DNA from: Candidatus Agrococcus pullicola
GTDB lineage: Bacteria; Actinomycetota; Actinomycetes; Actinomycetales; Microbacteriaceae
Length of the DNA: 10,260 nucleotides
Direction: 5' to 3'
Assembly (NCBI GenBank): GCA_019115685.1
Contig: DXDC01000361.1
Span: forward strand, 1 to 10,260
Shown: positions 1-5,638 of the stretch, piece after piece
Layout of the letters: every line of letters starts with the position of its first letter
How positions within the stretch are numbered: position 1 is the first letter of the stretch
Position numbers and translations under genes: made by a program
The notes under the pieces: model-generated
The model's database searches: none
The model's input: the letters and a program-made list of their open reading frames with translations, nothing else
Told to the model about the DNA's origin: nothing

Positions 1-2
1 AA

Positions 3-413
3 GGATATTTCGATGAGTTGACACGGTACCGAGCCGGCGATGCGGCCCCCATCATCGATGTGTTCATGAAGTCCACCATGTTCGCAGCTTCGGGCGGGTC
101 AGAGCTGGTCGAGAACCTTGTGGCCGAAAAGAACCGCATGGTGGAGGCTGCGAACGTGCGCTCCTGAAGCGGCGGTGAAAAACTCGCCGGCATCCTGTTG
201 GGGCAGCCGGTCATCAACAGCGAATTCGTTCGTAGGGAGATCGGAGGCGATCAGTCGACTGCGTTCCGTGCAATCCAGGCGCTGAGTAGAGCAGGAGTGC
301 TCTCTCCCGTTTCACAGAGCCGTCTAAACCAGGTCTGGATGGCCCGGGGAGTACTGCAGGTGCTCGATGACTTCGCGGAGAGTATCCGGAGAAGTTCGCT
401 TCGCCGCCAGTAG
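3..413 (+). pseudogene. Fic-family protein, 3' part, interrupted by an in-frame TGA
   Basis: This is the C-terminal part of a Fic-domain protein; the gene begins before the window. The first segment opens with GYFDELTRYRAGDAAPI, the typical stretch just after the catalytic Fic core, and runs through a helical region to a TGA at 165-167. The same frame then continues past the stop (SGGEKLAGILLGQPVINSEF...) into a winged-helix-like segment ending at TAG 411-413. In many actinobacterial Fic proteins these two parts form one chain, with a short linker just where the TGA lies. The TTG at 198 has no Shine-Dalgarno, so I do not treat the tail as a separate gene. Fic enzymes usually transfer AMP from ATP to protein hydroxyls; the HPFxxGNGR motif would lie upstream and cannot be checked. 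The product may be a truncated but active Fic protein, or the gene may be dead. Family call fairly sure; loss of function is inference. Confidence 0.72.
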
Positions 414-425
414 CATCCGATGTGT

Positions 426-431
426 TACCGT
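426..431 (+). promoter_or_regulatory. Candidate -10 element for the riboswitch-tenA transcript
   Basis: TACCGT fits the actinobacterial TANNNT pattern. Six to seven bases downstream is position 437/438, exactly where the first paired base of the TPP aptamer begins, so transcription would start at the aptamer edge. I see no good -35 box, and the region overlaps sequence just after the Fic remnant. This is a positional inference only. Confidence 0.35.
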
Positions 432-436
432 GAGCA

Positions 437-512
437 ACGACACGGGGTGCCCATCCGGGCTGAGATAACACCCGCGAACCTGATCGAGTTAGCACTCGCG
501 GAGGGATGTCGT
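437..512 (+). promoter_or_regulatory. TPP riboswitch (THI element)
   Basis: The conserved THI-box blocks appear in order: CGGGGTGCC near 443-451, CTGAGA at 460-465, ACCCG at 470-474, ACCTGATC at 478-485, GTTAG at 488-492 and GGAGGGA at 500-506. The closing P1 helix is visible as ACGACA (437-442) pairing with TGTCGT (507-512), six perfect pairs. The aptamer binds thiamin pyrophosphate. Here it sits directly on the translation start of tenA: the purine-rich 3' core is also the Shine-Dalgarno, and P1 ends two bases before ATG 515. Ligand binding should therefore block ribosome entry. There is no room for a separate terminator hairpin between aptamer and gene, so control is most likely translational. 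Confidence 0.93.
500..505 (+). promoter_or_regulatory. tenA: Shine-Dalgarno of tenA inside the TPP aptamer core
   Basis: GGAGGG ends directly against ATG 506 but lies nine bases before ATG 515. That spacing selects 515 as the working start. The same bases are part of the conserved 3' core of the TPP aptamer, so ribosome binding and the folded ligand-bound state are mutually exclusive. Confidence 0.7.
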
Positions 513-514
513 CG

Positions 515-1204
515 ATGACGAACACGCTGCAAGATACTGCTGAGCAGCCGAGCCTTTTCGAGCGGCTGCGCGCCGCCGCCGGTACGGACTGGGCTGATTA
601 CACGGAGCACGACTTCGTGACGAAGCTCGGTGATGGCAGCCTGCCGCTCCCGGCATTTCAGGACTACCTCGTGCAGGACTACCTGTTTCTCCTGCAGTTC
701 GCGAGAGCGAATGCGCTCGCCGTTTACAAGAGCCGTGGCCTCGCCGACATGCAACGTGCCAGCGACGCGCTCGGTACGACGCTGCACGAGACGAGACTGC
801 ACATCGGGATGGCCGAGCGCTGGGGTGTTTCGCCTGCCGAACTGGAGCAGACCGAGGAGAAGCAGGCCACCGTCGCGTATACCCGGTACGTGCTCGACAC
901 TGCGATGACGGGTGACCTGCTCGACCTCCACACGGCGCTCGCTCCCTGCACGATCGGCTACGCCGAGATCGGCAGCGCACTAGCGCCGGCGCTCGCGCAG
1001 GAACCGGAGCATCCGTACCGCGAATGGATCGCCGCGTACGCGGGAGACGAGTATCAGACGGCGGCAGCAGCCTCCGTCGCGAGCCTTGATGCACACGCGG
1101 AGGGGCTGCTCACGCAGCGGCGCCTGGATGCCCTCATCGAGATCTTCCGCACGGCCACGACTCTCGAAACAGCGTTCTGGCAGCAGTCACTCGAAATACG
1201 TTGA
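515..1204 (+). CDS. tenA: Thiaminase II / TenA-family aminopyrimidine aminohydrolase
   Basis: TenA enzymes are cytoplasmic helical proteins that hydrolyse amino-HMP from degraded thiamin to HMP, feeding the pyrimidine back into thiamin synthesis; many also cleave thiamin. The 229-residue product has the normal length. Family marks are YLVQDYLFLLQFARA (about 51-65), where D55 fits the substrate-binding aspartate; APCTIGYAEIG (143-153), with C145 as the catalytic cysteine and Y149; and LETAFWQ (217-223), with E218 as the conserved C-terminal glutamate. The cysteine puts it in the TenA_C group rather than TenA_E. I chose ATG 515 over ATG 506 because the Shine-Dalgarno lies one base before 506 and nine before 515; the longer form would add MSS. 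The preceding TPP riboswitch independently supports thiamin metabolism. No other thiamin gene is next to it. It ends 5 bp before the stop of the convergent gntR. Confidence 0.93.
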   Translation: MTNTLQDTAEQPSLFERLRAAAGTDWADYTEHDFVTKLGDGSLPLPAFQDYLVQDYLFLLQFARANALAVYKSRGLADMQRASDALGTTLHETRLHIGMAERWGVSPAELEQTEEKQATVAYTRYVLDTAMTGDLLDLHTALAPCTIGYAEIGSALAPALAQEPEHPYREWIAAYAGDEYQTAAAASVASLDAHAEGLLTQRRLDALIEIFRTATTLETAFWQQSLEIR

Positions 1205-1209
1205 GTGGC

Positions 1210-1890
1210 TCAGTGCTCGCGCAGTTCCGAGTGGATCCAGCGCTCCGCTCCCGCGACGTGCAGCATCATGGCGGCTTGCGCAACCTCGGTGTTGCCGTCG
1301 CGGATGCTGGTGAGGATGAGCTCGTGCTCGTCCAGCGTGCGTGCCACGGCTCCGGCCTGCGTGAGTCCGCGCCACACGCGCGCCCGCCAGGTCTGGCTCC
1401 CGATCGCCTCGATGAGCCCGGCGAGGTAGTCGTTGCAGGTTGCCGCCGCGAGCATCCTGTGGAACTCGACGTCGTGCGTGACGAGCGATTCGGTGTCGGC
1501 ATCCTCGTCGATGGTCCGCAGGTGCGCCGCCATGGCTTCGATCTGCTCGACCGTGGCCCGCTCGGCGGCCAGCACCGCGATGCGCGGCTCGAGCAGACGC
1601 CGGGCTTCGAATACCTCCATGACGGCTGAGTCGGAGTGGTAGTCGAGGATGAACGACATCGCTTCGATGAGCAGACTCGGCTTCAGGCTCGTCACGTACG
1701 TGCCGTCGCCGCGGCGCACATCGAGAATCCGCATCGTTTCGAGCGCCTTGACAGCTTCGCGCATGGATGAGCGGGAGAGGCCGAGCCGCTCGGCAAGCTC
1801 CTGCTCGGGCGGAAGGCGGTCGCCGGGGCCGAGCTCGCCCGACTGAATCATCTGCTTGATCTTGTCAATCGCATCATCGGTGACCGCCAT
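1210..1890 (-). CDS. GntR-family transcriptional regulator, FadR (FCD) subfamily
   Basis: A 226-residue DNA-binding regulator of usual FadR-subfamily length. The N-terminal winged helix includes SGELGPGDRLPPEQELAERL (17-36), then the recognition region SRSSMREAVKALE (39-51) and the wing RRGDGTYV (59-66). The C-terminal all-helical FCD domain has all four metal ligands expected for the family: D140 and H144 in HDVEFH, H189 in LDEHEL and H211 in MMLHV, with the same 4- and 22-residue spacings as in characterised FCD proteins. Such regulators usually repress genes for carboxylate or sugar-acid use and are released by a small ligand; the ligand here is unknown. It is divergent from the 288-residue gene and convergent with tenA. 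No good Shine-Dalgarno precedes ATG 1890, but TAGGCT lies exactly six bases upstream, suggesting a leaderless message. Subfamily call strong; target unknown. Confidence 0.93.
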   Translation of the reverse strand: MAVTDDAIDKIKQMIQSGELGPGDRLPPEQELAERLGLSRSSMREAVKALETMRILDVRRGDGTYVTSLKPSLLIEAMSFILDYHSDSAVMEVFEARRLLEPRIAVLAAERATVEQIEAMAAHLRTIDEDADTESLVTHDVEFHRMLAAATCNDYLAGLIEAIGSQTWRARVWRGLTQAGAVARTLDEHELILTSIRDGNTEVAQAAMMLHVAGAERWIHSELREH

Positions 1891-1896
1891 ACCGAA

Positions 1897-1902
1897 AGCC
1901 TA
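1897..1902 (-). promoter_or_regulatory. Candidate -10 of a leaderless gntR transcript
   Basis: On the minus strand TAGGCT is followed by exactly six bases (TTCGGT) and then the ATG of gntR. A start about seven bases after the -10 would place the first transcribed base on the A of the start codon. There is no Shine-Dalgarno to compete with this reading. The -35 region is not recognisable. Confidence 0.45.
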
Positions 1903-1976
1903 TGCCTTCGACCGCTCAGGATTCGAACACAGCGCTCACCATCTCGCCACTACCCCGATCCCGTGGGCAGCGACCA

Positions 1977-1999
1977 CGGTGACCGGACGCCCTTAGGGC
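1977..1999. promoter_or_regulatory. Two adjacent short palindromes, possible operator
   Basis: CGGTGACCG (1977-1985) is a perfect odd palindrome with the GT-N-AC core expected for GntR-type operators, and GCCCTTAGGGC (1989-1999) is a second perfect 11-bp palindrome three bases away. Both lie just upstream of the putative -10 at 2018, near its -35 position, in the divergent gntR/2030 gap. The 9-mer also occurs at 1878-1886 across gntR codons 2-4. They could bind GntR, but CGGTGACCG or its complement also occurs inside the surface-protein gene, so the motif is not rare here. Confidence 0.3.
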
Positions 2000-2017
2000 T
2001 CGCAAGGCCGTGAGCTC

Positions 2018-2023
2018 TACACT
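2018..2023 (+). promoter_or_regulatory. Candidate -10 of a leaderless transcript for the 288-residue gene
   Basis: TACACT is a good TANNNT -10, followed by exactly six bases (GGGTTC) and ATG 2030. No Shine-Dalgarno lies in the preceding bases. The expected start base is the A of the ATG or its neighbour. No clear -35 box is seen; a palindrome occupies that position. Confidence 0.5.
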
Positions 2024-2029
2024 GGGTTC

Positions 2030-2896
2030 ATGCCAGAGACAACCCCGTTGATCCTCGGAAACGTCACCAAGCCCGGCGCCGCAGATCGGCTGCAGCGGGC
2101 GGGTCAGGCGGCGCTCCAGAGTCTGGATGAGCGGACATCCATGCACGTCGGCCAGGTGGTTGGCAACGACATCGATCATATTCGGATCGACCTCACGGGC
2201 ATTCGCATCGATTCGGTTGAGGATTTCGAAGACTTCGGCGACCGAGTCGGCGAGGCGTTCCGTTCGCACGGCATCGAGGAGAGACGGCTGGATCCCGTGC
2301 ACGCGTCGCCGGGGCTGGTGAAGCTGGCAGAGATCCGGGCTCGGCCCGCGACGGTCCTCGGCGCACCGTACGTGCTTGACGGTGCGCTGGTGGATGTGCC
2401 GATTACCTGGCTGGAGGACGCCGGGGGGCTCCTGGCGATCGCGATCGATGAGCACCGCGACCCCCTCCACCTCACTGGTGAGCTCTCGCTACGAGTCGAG
2501 CAGGACGCCCTCATCGACTCGCTGCACGTGCTCGTGGAGCAGCTCAGCGACCGAGAGGATGTGCCGGTCCGTGTGCAGCTGCGGCAGGTGCGGTTCACGC
2601 AGGAGACACCGCGCAGCGTGCGCGTCGAGGCGAGTGCGAAGGTCTCGAAAGGGTTCGTCAGTGGAACAGCGATCGCCAAGGCTACGCTGGAGCTCGATCA
2701 TGAACTCGTTTTCCACACGCGGGAGATCGATATCACGAGCAAGAATCCGATCATCGCCGGCTTCTTGAAGCTTGCCGAGAATCACCTCAGGGTAAAGCCG
2801 ATGCGGCTCGCCGATCTTGGACCGCTCGGTGAGCGCATCATCGACGTAACCGTCACGGTCGGCGACGAGATCGAAGCCCGGGCCGTCCTCGGCTGA
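2030..2896 (+). CDS. Unrecognised beta-rich protein, 288 residues
   Basis: I do not recognise this protein with confidence. It has no signal peptide, no membrane segment and no cysteine, so it is probably cytoplasmic and soluble. It begins with a short helical stretch (AADRLQRAGQAALQSLDER, 17-35) and then alternates beta-type strands (IDHIRIDLTGIRID) with amphipathic helices. The C-terminal third (SVRVEASAKVSKGFVSGTAIAKATLELD, then DITSKNPIIAGFLKLAE and a closing DVTVTVGDEIEARAVLG) loosely resembles the strand pattern of DUF2993/LmeA-like lipid-binding proteins. That is an impression of style, not a domain assignment. The two halves may be related, each having an LTG-strand-helix unit followed by long strands. 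It stands alone, divergent from gntR, and is followed by a short GC hairpin. ATG 2030 is favoured by the TACACT-N6-ATG arrangement. Coding status is well supported by length and codon bias. Confidence 0.8.
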   Translation: MPETTPLILGNVTKPGAADRLQRAGQAALQSLDERTSMHVGQVVGNDIDHIRIDLTGIRIDSVEDFEDFGDRVGEAFRSHGIEERRLDPVHASPGLVKLAEIRARPATVLGAPYVLDGALVDVPITWLEDAGGLLAIAIDEHRDPLHLTGELSLRVEQDALIDSLHVLVEQLSDREDVPVRVQLRQVRFTQETPRSVRVEASAKVSKGFVSGTAIAKATLELDHELVFHTREIDITSKNPIIAGFLKLAENHLRVKPMRLADLGPLGERIIDVTVTVGDEIEARAVLG

Positions 2897-2897
2897 C

Positions 2898-2917
2898 CGC
2901 TCCGCTCGCCCGGAGCG
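2898..2917 (+). terminator. Short GC hairpin after the 288-residue gene
   Basis: CGCTCCG (2898-2904) pairs with CGGAGCG (2911-2917) around a six-base loop, starting one base after the TGA. No T-run follows, which is common for actinobacterial hairpin terminators. The stem is short, so the call is moderate. Confidence 0.45.
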
Positions 2918-2933
2918 TCGATCAGACCTCGCT

Positions 2934-2955
2934 CGGTACGCGATGCGTCGTACCG
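2934..2955. repeat. Inverted repeat in the 2897-3097 gap
   Basis: CGGTACG (2934-2940) and CGTACCG (2949-2955) form a perfect 7-bp inverted repeat with an eight-base spacer, overlapping a second palindrome CCGGCGCCGG (2953-2962). It could be a second terminator stem or a protein-binding site; nothing decides between them. Confidence 0.35.
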
Positions 2956-3018
2956 GCGCCGGTTCGAGATCACGTAGGGAGCGGGTGAGAATCAGGTAGG
3001 GATTGCAAGCGTGTTGAG

Positions 3019-3045
3019 GTGAGTTCAACCTTACGCTGAACTCAC
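3019..3045. promoter_or_regulatory. 9-N9-9 inverted repeat, likely operator of the DUF2236 gene
   Basis: GTGAGTTCA (3019-3027) and TGAACTCAC (3037-3045) are perfect inverted copies separated by nine bases, 27 bp in all. The spacer and the first base of the right arm contain TACGCT (3032-3037), a TANNNT -10 candidate, so a protein bound here would cover the promoter. The repeat ends 52 bases before ATG 3098. The size fits a dimeric repressor of the TetR kind, a class often found near DUF2236 genes, but no such regulator lies in the window. The arms are not GC-rich and no T-run follows, so a terminator is less likely. Confidence 0.6.
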
Positions 3046-3097
3046 AGCAGCGATGGAAGCTGCCGAACGTGTAGACCTGAGTTGCAGGGAGATCAGC

Positions 3098-3955
3098 ATG
3101 CAGAATGTCAGTGAAGCGTCAGCGCCGCGCGCTTCCGCCGAAGACGAGGGATACTTTGGCCCCGATAGCGTGAGCTGGCAACTCTTTTCCGATCCCTCAT
3201 CGAAGCTCGGCGGGGTCACTGGAATCTTGCTGCAGTCGCTGAACCCCATGATGATGAGGCTCTTCGCTGCCACGAGCGATTACGCGAGTGACATCGCCGG
3301 CCGGGGTGAACGAACCGGTCGGTACATCGACACCACGATCTTTGGCGACCGGGCGCACGCCGACGCCGCCGCAGCAGCAGTCCGGCGACTGCACGCTCGG
3401 GCGGTCTGGACCGACCCGTTCACAGGAGAAGAACTCCGAGCGGACAACGAGCGCTGGCTCGCGTGGACCCACAACGCTTTGGTTTTCGGTGTGCTGCGAG
3501 CCGCTGAAGCCTTCGGCCCGGAGCTCAGCGCGGCAGAGCAGGATCGATTCGTACGAGAGCAACAGCGGGCAGCCGAACTGATCGGGGTCACACAGCCGAG
3601 TCTCATACCCGAAAACTATGCCGACCTCAGAGCGTACATCGACGACAACCGGGACTGGATGGCGCTGACTCTCCCGGCCGCGGAGATCTCGCGCGCGATG
3701 CGGCGTCCGTCGCTGAAGGGAAACCCGATCTCGGTCTTCGTCGCGGTGAATGTGCAAGACGGCATTCTGTCGTTGCTGCCGGAATGGGCGCTGTTGATGT
3801 TCGGCATCGAAGGCAGGCCGATGCATCTGCGGGCAGCGGCCCGCACTACACGCATGCTCATGGCTCGCGCGCGCAAGCACGAGACCGTGCACGCTCGGAT
3901 TTTGGCAGCGACCAGCCGGGTGCAAACGCACCCTTACCGGCGGGTGCGACGCTAG
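3098..3955 (+). CDS. Oxygenase MpaB-family (DUF2236) protein
   Basis: The 285-residue product matches the DUF2236/MpaB pattern shared with rubber oxygenase (Lcp)-like heme proteins. Recognisable parts are GYFGPDSVSWQLFSDPSSKLGG (18-39, near the N-terminus), ERTGRYIDTTIFGDRAHAD (71-89), LHARAVWTDPFTGEELRAD (98-116) and the LAWTHNALVFG segment (121-131) followed by EQDRFVREQQRAAELIGV (147-164). H125 in WTHNAL is a plausible heme-ligand candidate by family analogy; this is inference. Members are b-type heme proteins, and for most the substrate is unknown. No signal peptide is visible. I chose ATG 3098 because AGGGAGAT (3086-3093) gives a good Shine-Dalgarno; the in-frame ATG 3053 would add 15 residues and has none. 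The upstream palindrome suggests tight repression. It appears monocistronic. Confidence 0.88.
   Translation: MQNVSEASAPRASAEDEGYFGPDSVSWQLFSDPSSKLGGVTGILLQSLNPMMMRLFAATSDYASDIAGRGERTGRYIDTTIFGDRAHADAAAAAVRRLHARAVWTDPFTGEELRADNERWLAWTHNALVFGVLRAAEAFGPELSAAEQDRFVREQQRAAELIGVTQPSLIPENYADLRAYIDDNRDWMALTLPAAEISRAMRRPSLKGNPISVFVAVNVQDGILSLLPEWALLMFGIEGRPMHLRAAARTTRMLMARARKHETVHARILAATSRVQTHPYRRVRR
3927..3948 (+). terminator. Hairpin overlapping the end of the DUF2236 gene
   Basis: CGCACCC (3927-3933) pairs with GGGTGCG (3942-3948) around an eight-base loop, all inside the last codons before TAG 3953-3955. No T-run follows. It may help end transcription, or it may be a chance result of Arg/Pro codons. 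Confidence 0.28.
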
Positions 3956-4126
3956 TCGCGACTTCTCCGCTCCCGTGGGCCTCCGGCCGATTGAGCCGAT
4001 CCCCCGCCCGCTACCTGATCTCGCTGATGAGGGTACGCGGTTTCGGTCGCTCCGGCCGACTGCTTGCCAGCATGAGTACATCCCTCGTGCCACATATGAG
4101 CACGAAGATGAAAGGAACGACTACAT

Positions 4127-5566
4127 ATGTCCACTCAATCACCACGGCGTCGTGCTCTTCCGGGCAGCGTACGGCGTTTCCTGCTGACGGGAATCGCAGG
4201 AGCGAGCACGCTGATGCTTGCCGCTTCCGGCGCTCTCGTCGCAAACGCGACGACGGCACCGGAAGACTCGTTCGCCCCGACAGTTGCAGCCCAGGATGCT
4301 ATCGAACCGGCGTTCACCGTGACCGGCTGGCCCGATGGCGTACTGCATGCGGGCGAAAGCTTCACCCTTACCCTGCACGTCGATCCTGAGGTATTGGGCG
4401 CTCCTTCGGTCGAGGGGGATTTCGTCGGTGTCGGTTTTGGCAGCGAGGTGCTGGAGCTGGCCCAGCTCGATGCAGACGGTACCGCATCGGTCACCGTACG
4501 CCCGGTGACGACCGGTCCGCTTGCGATCACTCCGTTCTTCCAGGGCAATGAGGAGACGGGTCTCTCCCCGGTTGTCGGTGAGACGACCACGGTCACCGTG
4601 GATCCGGTTCCGACGGTCATCGACTTCTGGCTGGAAGCCGACGGCGATACCGCAGTTCCCACCGTGTACGGCGGCGGCGAGCTGACCGTCAATATGATGA
4701 TCGAATCCGAATGTTCAGCCTGGAGCGCGGGCGACGAGGCGGCAGTTGCCGAATGCGGGTCGGTGTATGGAATACCAGCGGGCACGCTCCTGCTCATGCA
4801 GAACGGTGAGGTCGTAGCCGAGGAGCCGGTGCAAGGCTCCATCTCAGAAGGGTCGTTCCGCGCAGCCGGCGAGGACCTCGGCGCCGGTGTGGATGCTGAT
4901 GCCCTGGTGACCGTTTCGATTCCCGTGCCGGACATCCTGCTGGGCTCTCCCGACTCGATTGAGTACTCGGTTGCATTCGACCCAGACAACTGGTTCGGCT
5001 CCAGCCTCGGCGAAGCGCAAGAGGCTCGACTCTCGGCATCTCCCACGGACGTCACCGTCTACGTCGGCGACGACGCCCTCATCGATCCCGCGCACTACGT
5101 GAACGGGGAGAGCGCCGAGCTGATCGCGATCGTGGATCAAGATGCTTGGTGGGCCGCCGAGTTGTCGGGTACGGTCACCTTCCAAGCCGACGGTGTCGAC
5201 ATCTCCGAGCCGCTGCCGCTGCTAGAGGGCGACGGCGTCTTGTTCGACTGGGCCCCCGAGCGCAGCGGGGAATACGTCATCACCGCGGATTTCACACCCG
5301 AAACCCTGAACCACGAGGCTTCCACGAGCGAACCCTATGAGCTCACGTTCGCGGATGCCCCGGCCCCGGACCCGAATCCCAATGAGGACGGTGACGGAGC
5401 TGACGGCTCTGACAAGGGAGACCAGCCCCGCACCGGCGCTAGCGACAACGCGAACAAGCTCCCTCAAACGGGTACGGGAATTCCCGTAGCCGCCCTGCTC
5501 GGCGCGCTGCTGCTCACGATCCTGGGAGGGACAGCGCTACTCTCTCGTCGATTCGTTCGTCAGTAA
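4127..5566 (+). CDS. Secreted LPXTG cell-wall-anchored surface protein
   Basis: A 479-residue exported protein. A basic N-terminus (RRR, RR) leads into a hydrophobic stretch and a probable signal-peptidase site after ANA (39-41). The C-terminus is a standard sortase signal: LPQTG (445-449), a membrane segment (about 451-472) and a basic tail RRFVRQ. Sortase would cut between T and G and link the protein to peptidoglycan. Between these lie about 370 acidic, beta-rich residues that look like three Ig-like modules (roughly 60-160, 162-313 and 314-410), then a Pro/Asp/Gly-rich wall-spanning linker (411-440). C196 and C210 are its only two cysteines and probably form a disulfide. No enzyme motif is seen; adhesion or a structural role is a guess. 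AAAGGA (4111-4116), ten bases before ATG 4127, supports the start. No sortase gene lies in the window. A strong hairpin follows. Confidence 0.93.
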   Translation: MSTQSPRRRALPGSVRRFLLTGIAGASTLMLAASGALVANATTAPEDSFAPTVAAQDAIEPAFTVTGWPDGVLHAGESFTLTLHVDPEVLGAPSVEGDFVGVGFGSEVLELAQLDADGTASVTVRPVTTGPLAITPFFQGNEETGLSPVVGETTTVTVDPVPTVIDFWLEADGDTAVPTVYGGGELTVNMMIESECSAWSAGDEAAVAECGSVYGIPAGTLLLMQNGEVVAEEPVQGSISEGSFRAAGEDLGAGVDADALVTVSIPVPDILLGSPDSIEYSVAFDPDNWFGSSLGEAQEARLSASPTDVTVYVGDDALIDPAHYVNGESAELIAIVDQDAWWAAELSGTVTFQADGVDISEPLPLLEGDGVLFDWAPERSGEYVITADFTPETLNHEASTSEPYELTFADAPAPDPNPNEDGDGADGSDKGDQPRTGASDNANKLPQTGTGIPVAALLGALLLTILGGTALLSRRFVRQ

Positions 5567-5572
5567 AAGTGC

Positions 5573-5605
5573 GAGGAGGCGCCGTCTATCCAACGGCGCC
5601 TCCTC
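5573..5605 (+). terminator. Strong 13-bp hairpin terminator
   Basis: GAGGAGGCGCCGT (5573-5585) is a perfect inverted copy of ACGGCGCCTCCTC (5593-5605), with a seven-base loop (CTATCCA). It begins seven bases after the surface-protein stop. There is no T-run, but stem length and GC content make it a good L-shaped actinobacterial terminator. It also separates the surface-protein gene from the luxR promoter 20 bases further on. Confidence 0.85.
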
Positions 5606-5626
5606 CGTCGGCCTATCGGGCTGCTA

Positions 5627-5632
5627 TAAGCT
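5627..5632 (+). promoter_or_regulatory. Candidate -10 of a leaderless luxR transcript
   Basis: TAAGCT is followed by exactly six bases (CAGGGC) and ATG 5639. The overlapping TATAAG (5625-5630) is an alternative -10. AGGG at 5634-5637 is one base from the ATG, too close to work as a Shine-Dalgarno, so a leaderless message is the simpler reading. Confidence 0.45.
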
Positions 5633-5638
5633 CAGGGC

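Noticed and set aside
198..413. Open frame from TTG 198 as an independent small winged-helix gene
   Set aside because: No Shine-Dalgarno and no promoter precede TTG 198, and the frame is continuous with the Fic sequence on the other side of the TGA. It is better read as the detached tail of that gene.
1915..1960. tRNA-like look of the minus strand (TTCGAATCC with a D-arm-like GAGATGGTGAGCGC)
   Set aside because: The putative T-stem does not pair, there is no anticodon arm between the two parts, and no acceptor stem can be formed. Treated as chance resemblance.
3197..4093. 298-codon minus-strand open frame
   Set aside because: It is the complement of the DUF2236 gene, rich in Arg/Pro/Gly with no family resemblance. 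The plus-strand protein is clearly the real one.
4096..4126. Upstream ATG at 4096 as a leader peptide start before the surface-protein gene
   Set aside because: The frame runs out of phase far into the main gene rather than ending near its start, and the Shine-Dalgarno at 4111-4116 serves ATG 4127.
4587..4601. 15-bp odd palindrome CCACGGTCACCGTGG
   Set aside because: It sits inside the surface-protein coding region, where alternating Thr and Val codons (ACC ACG GTC ACC GTG) explain it. No reason to call it a site.
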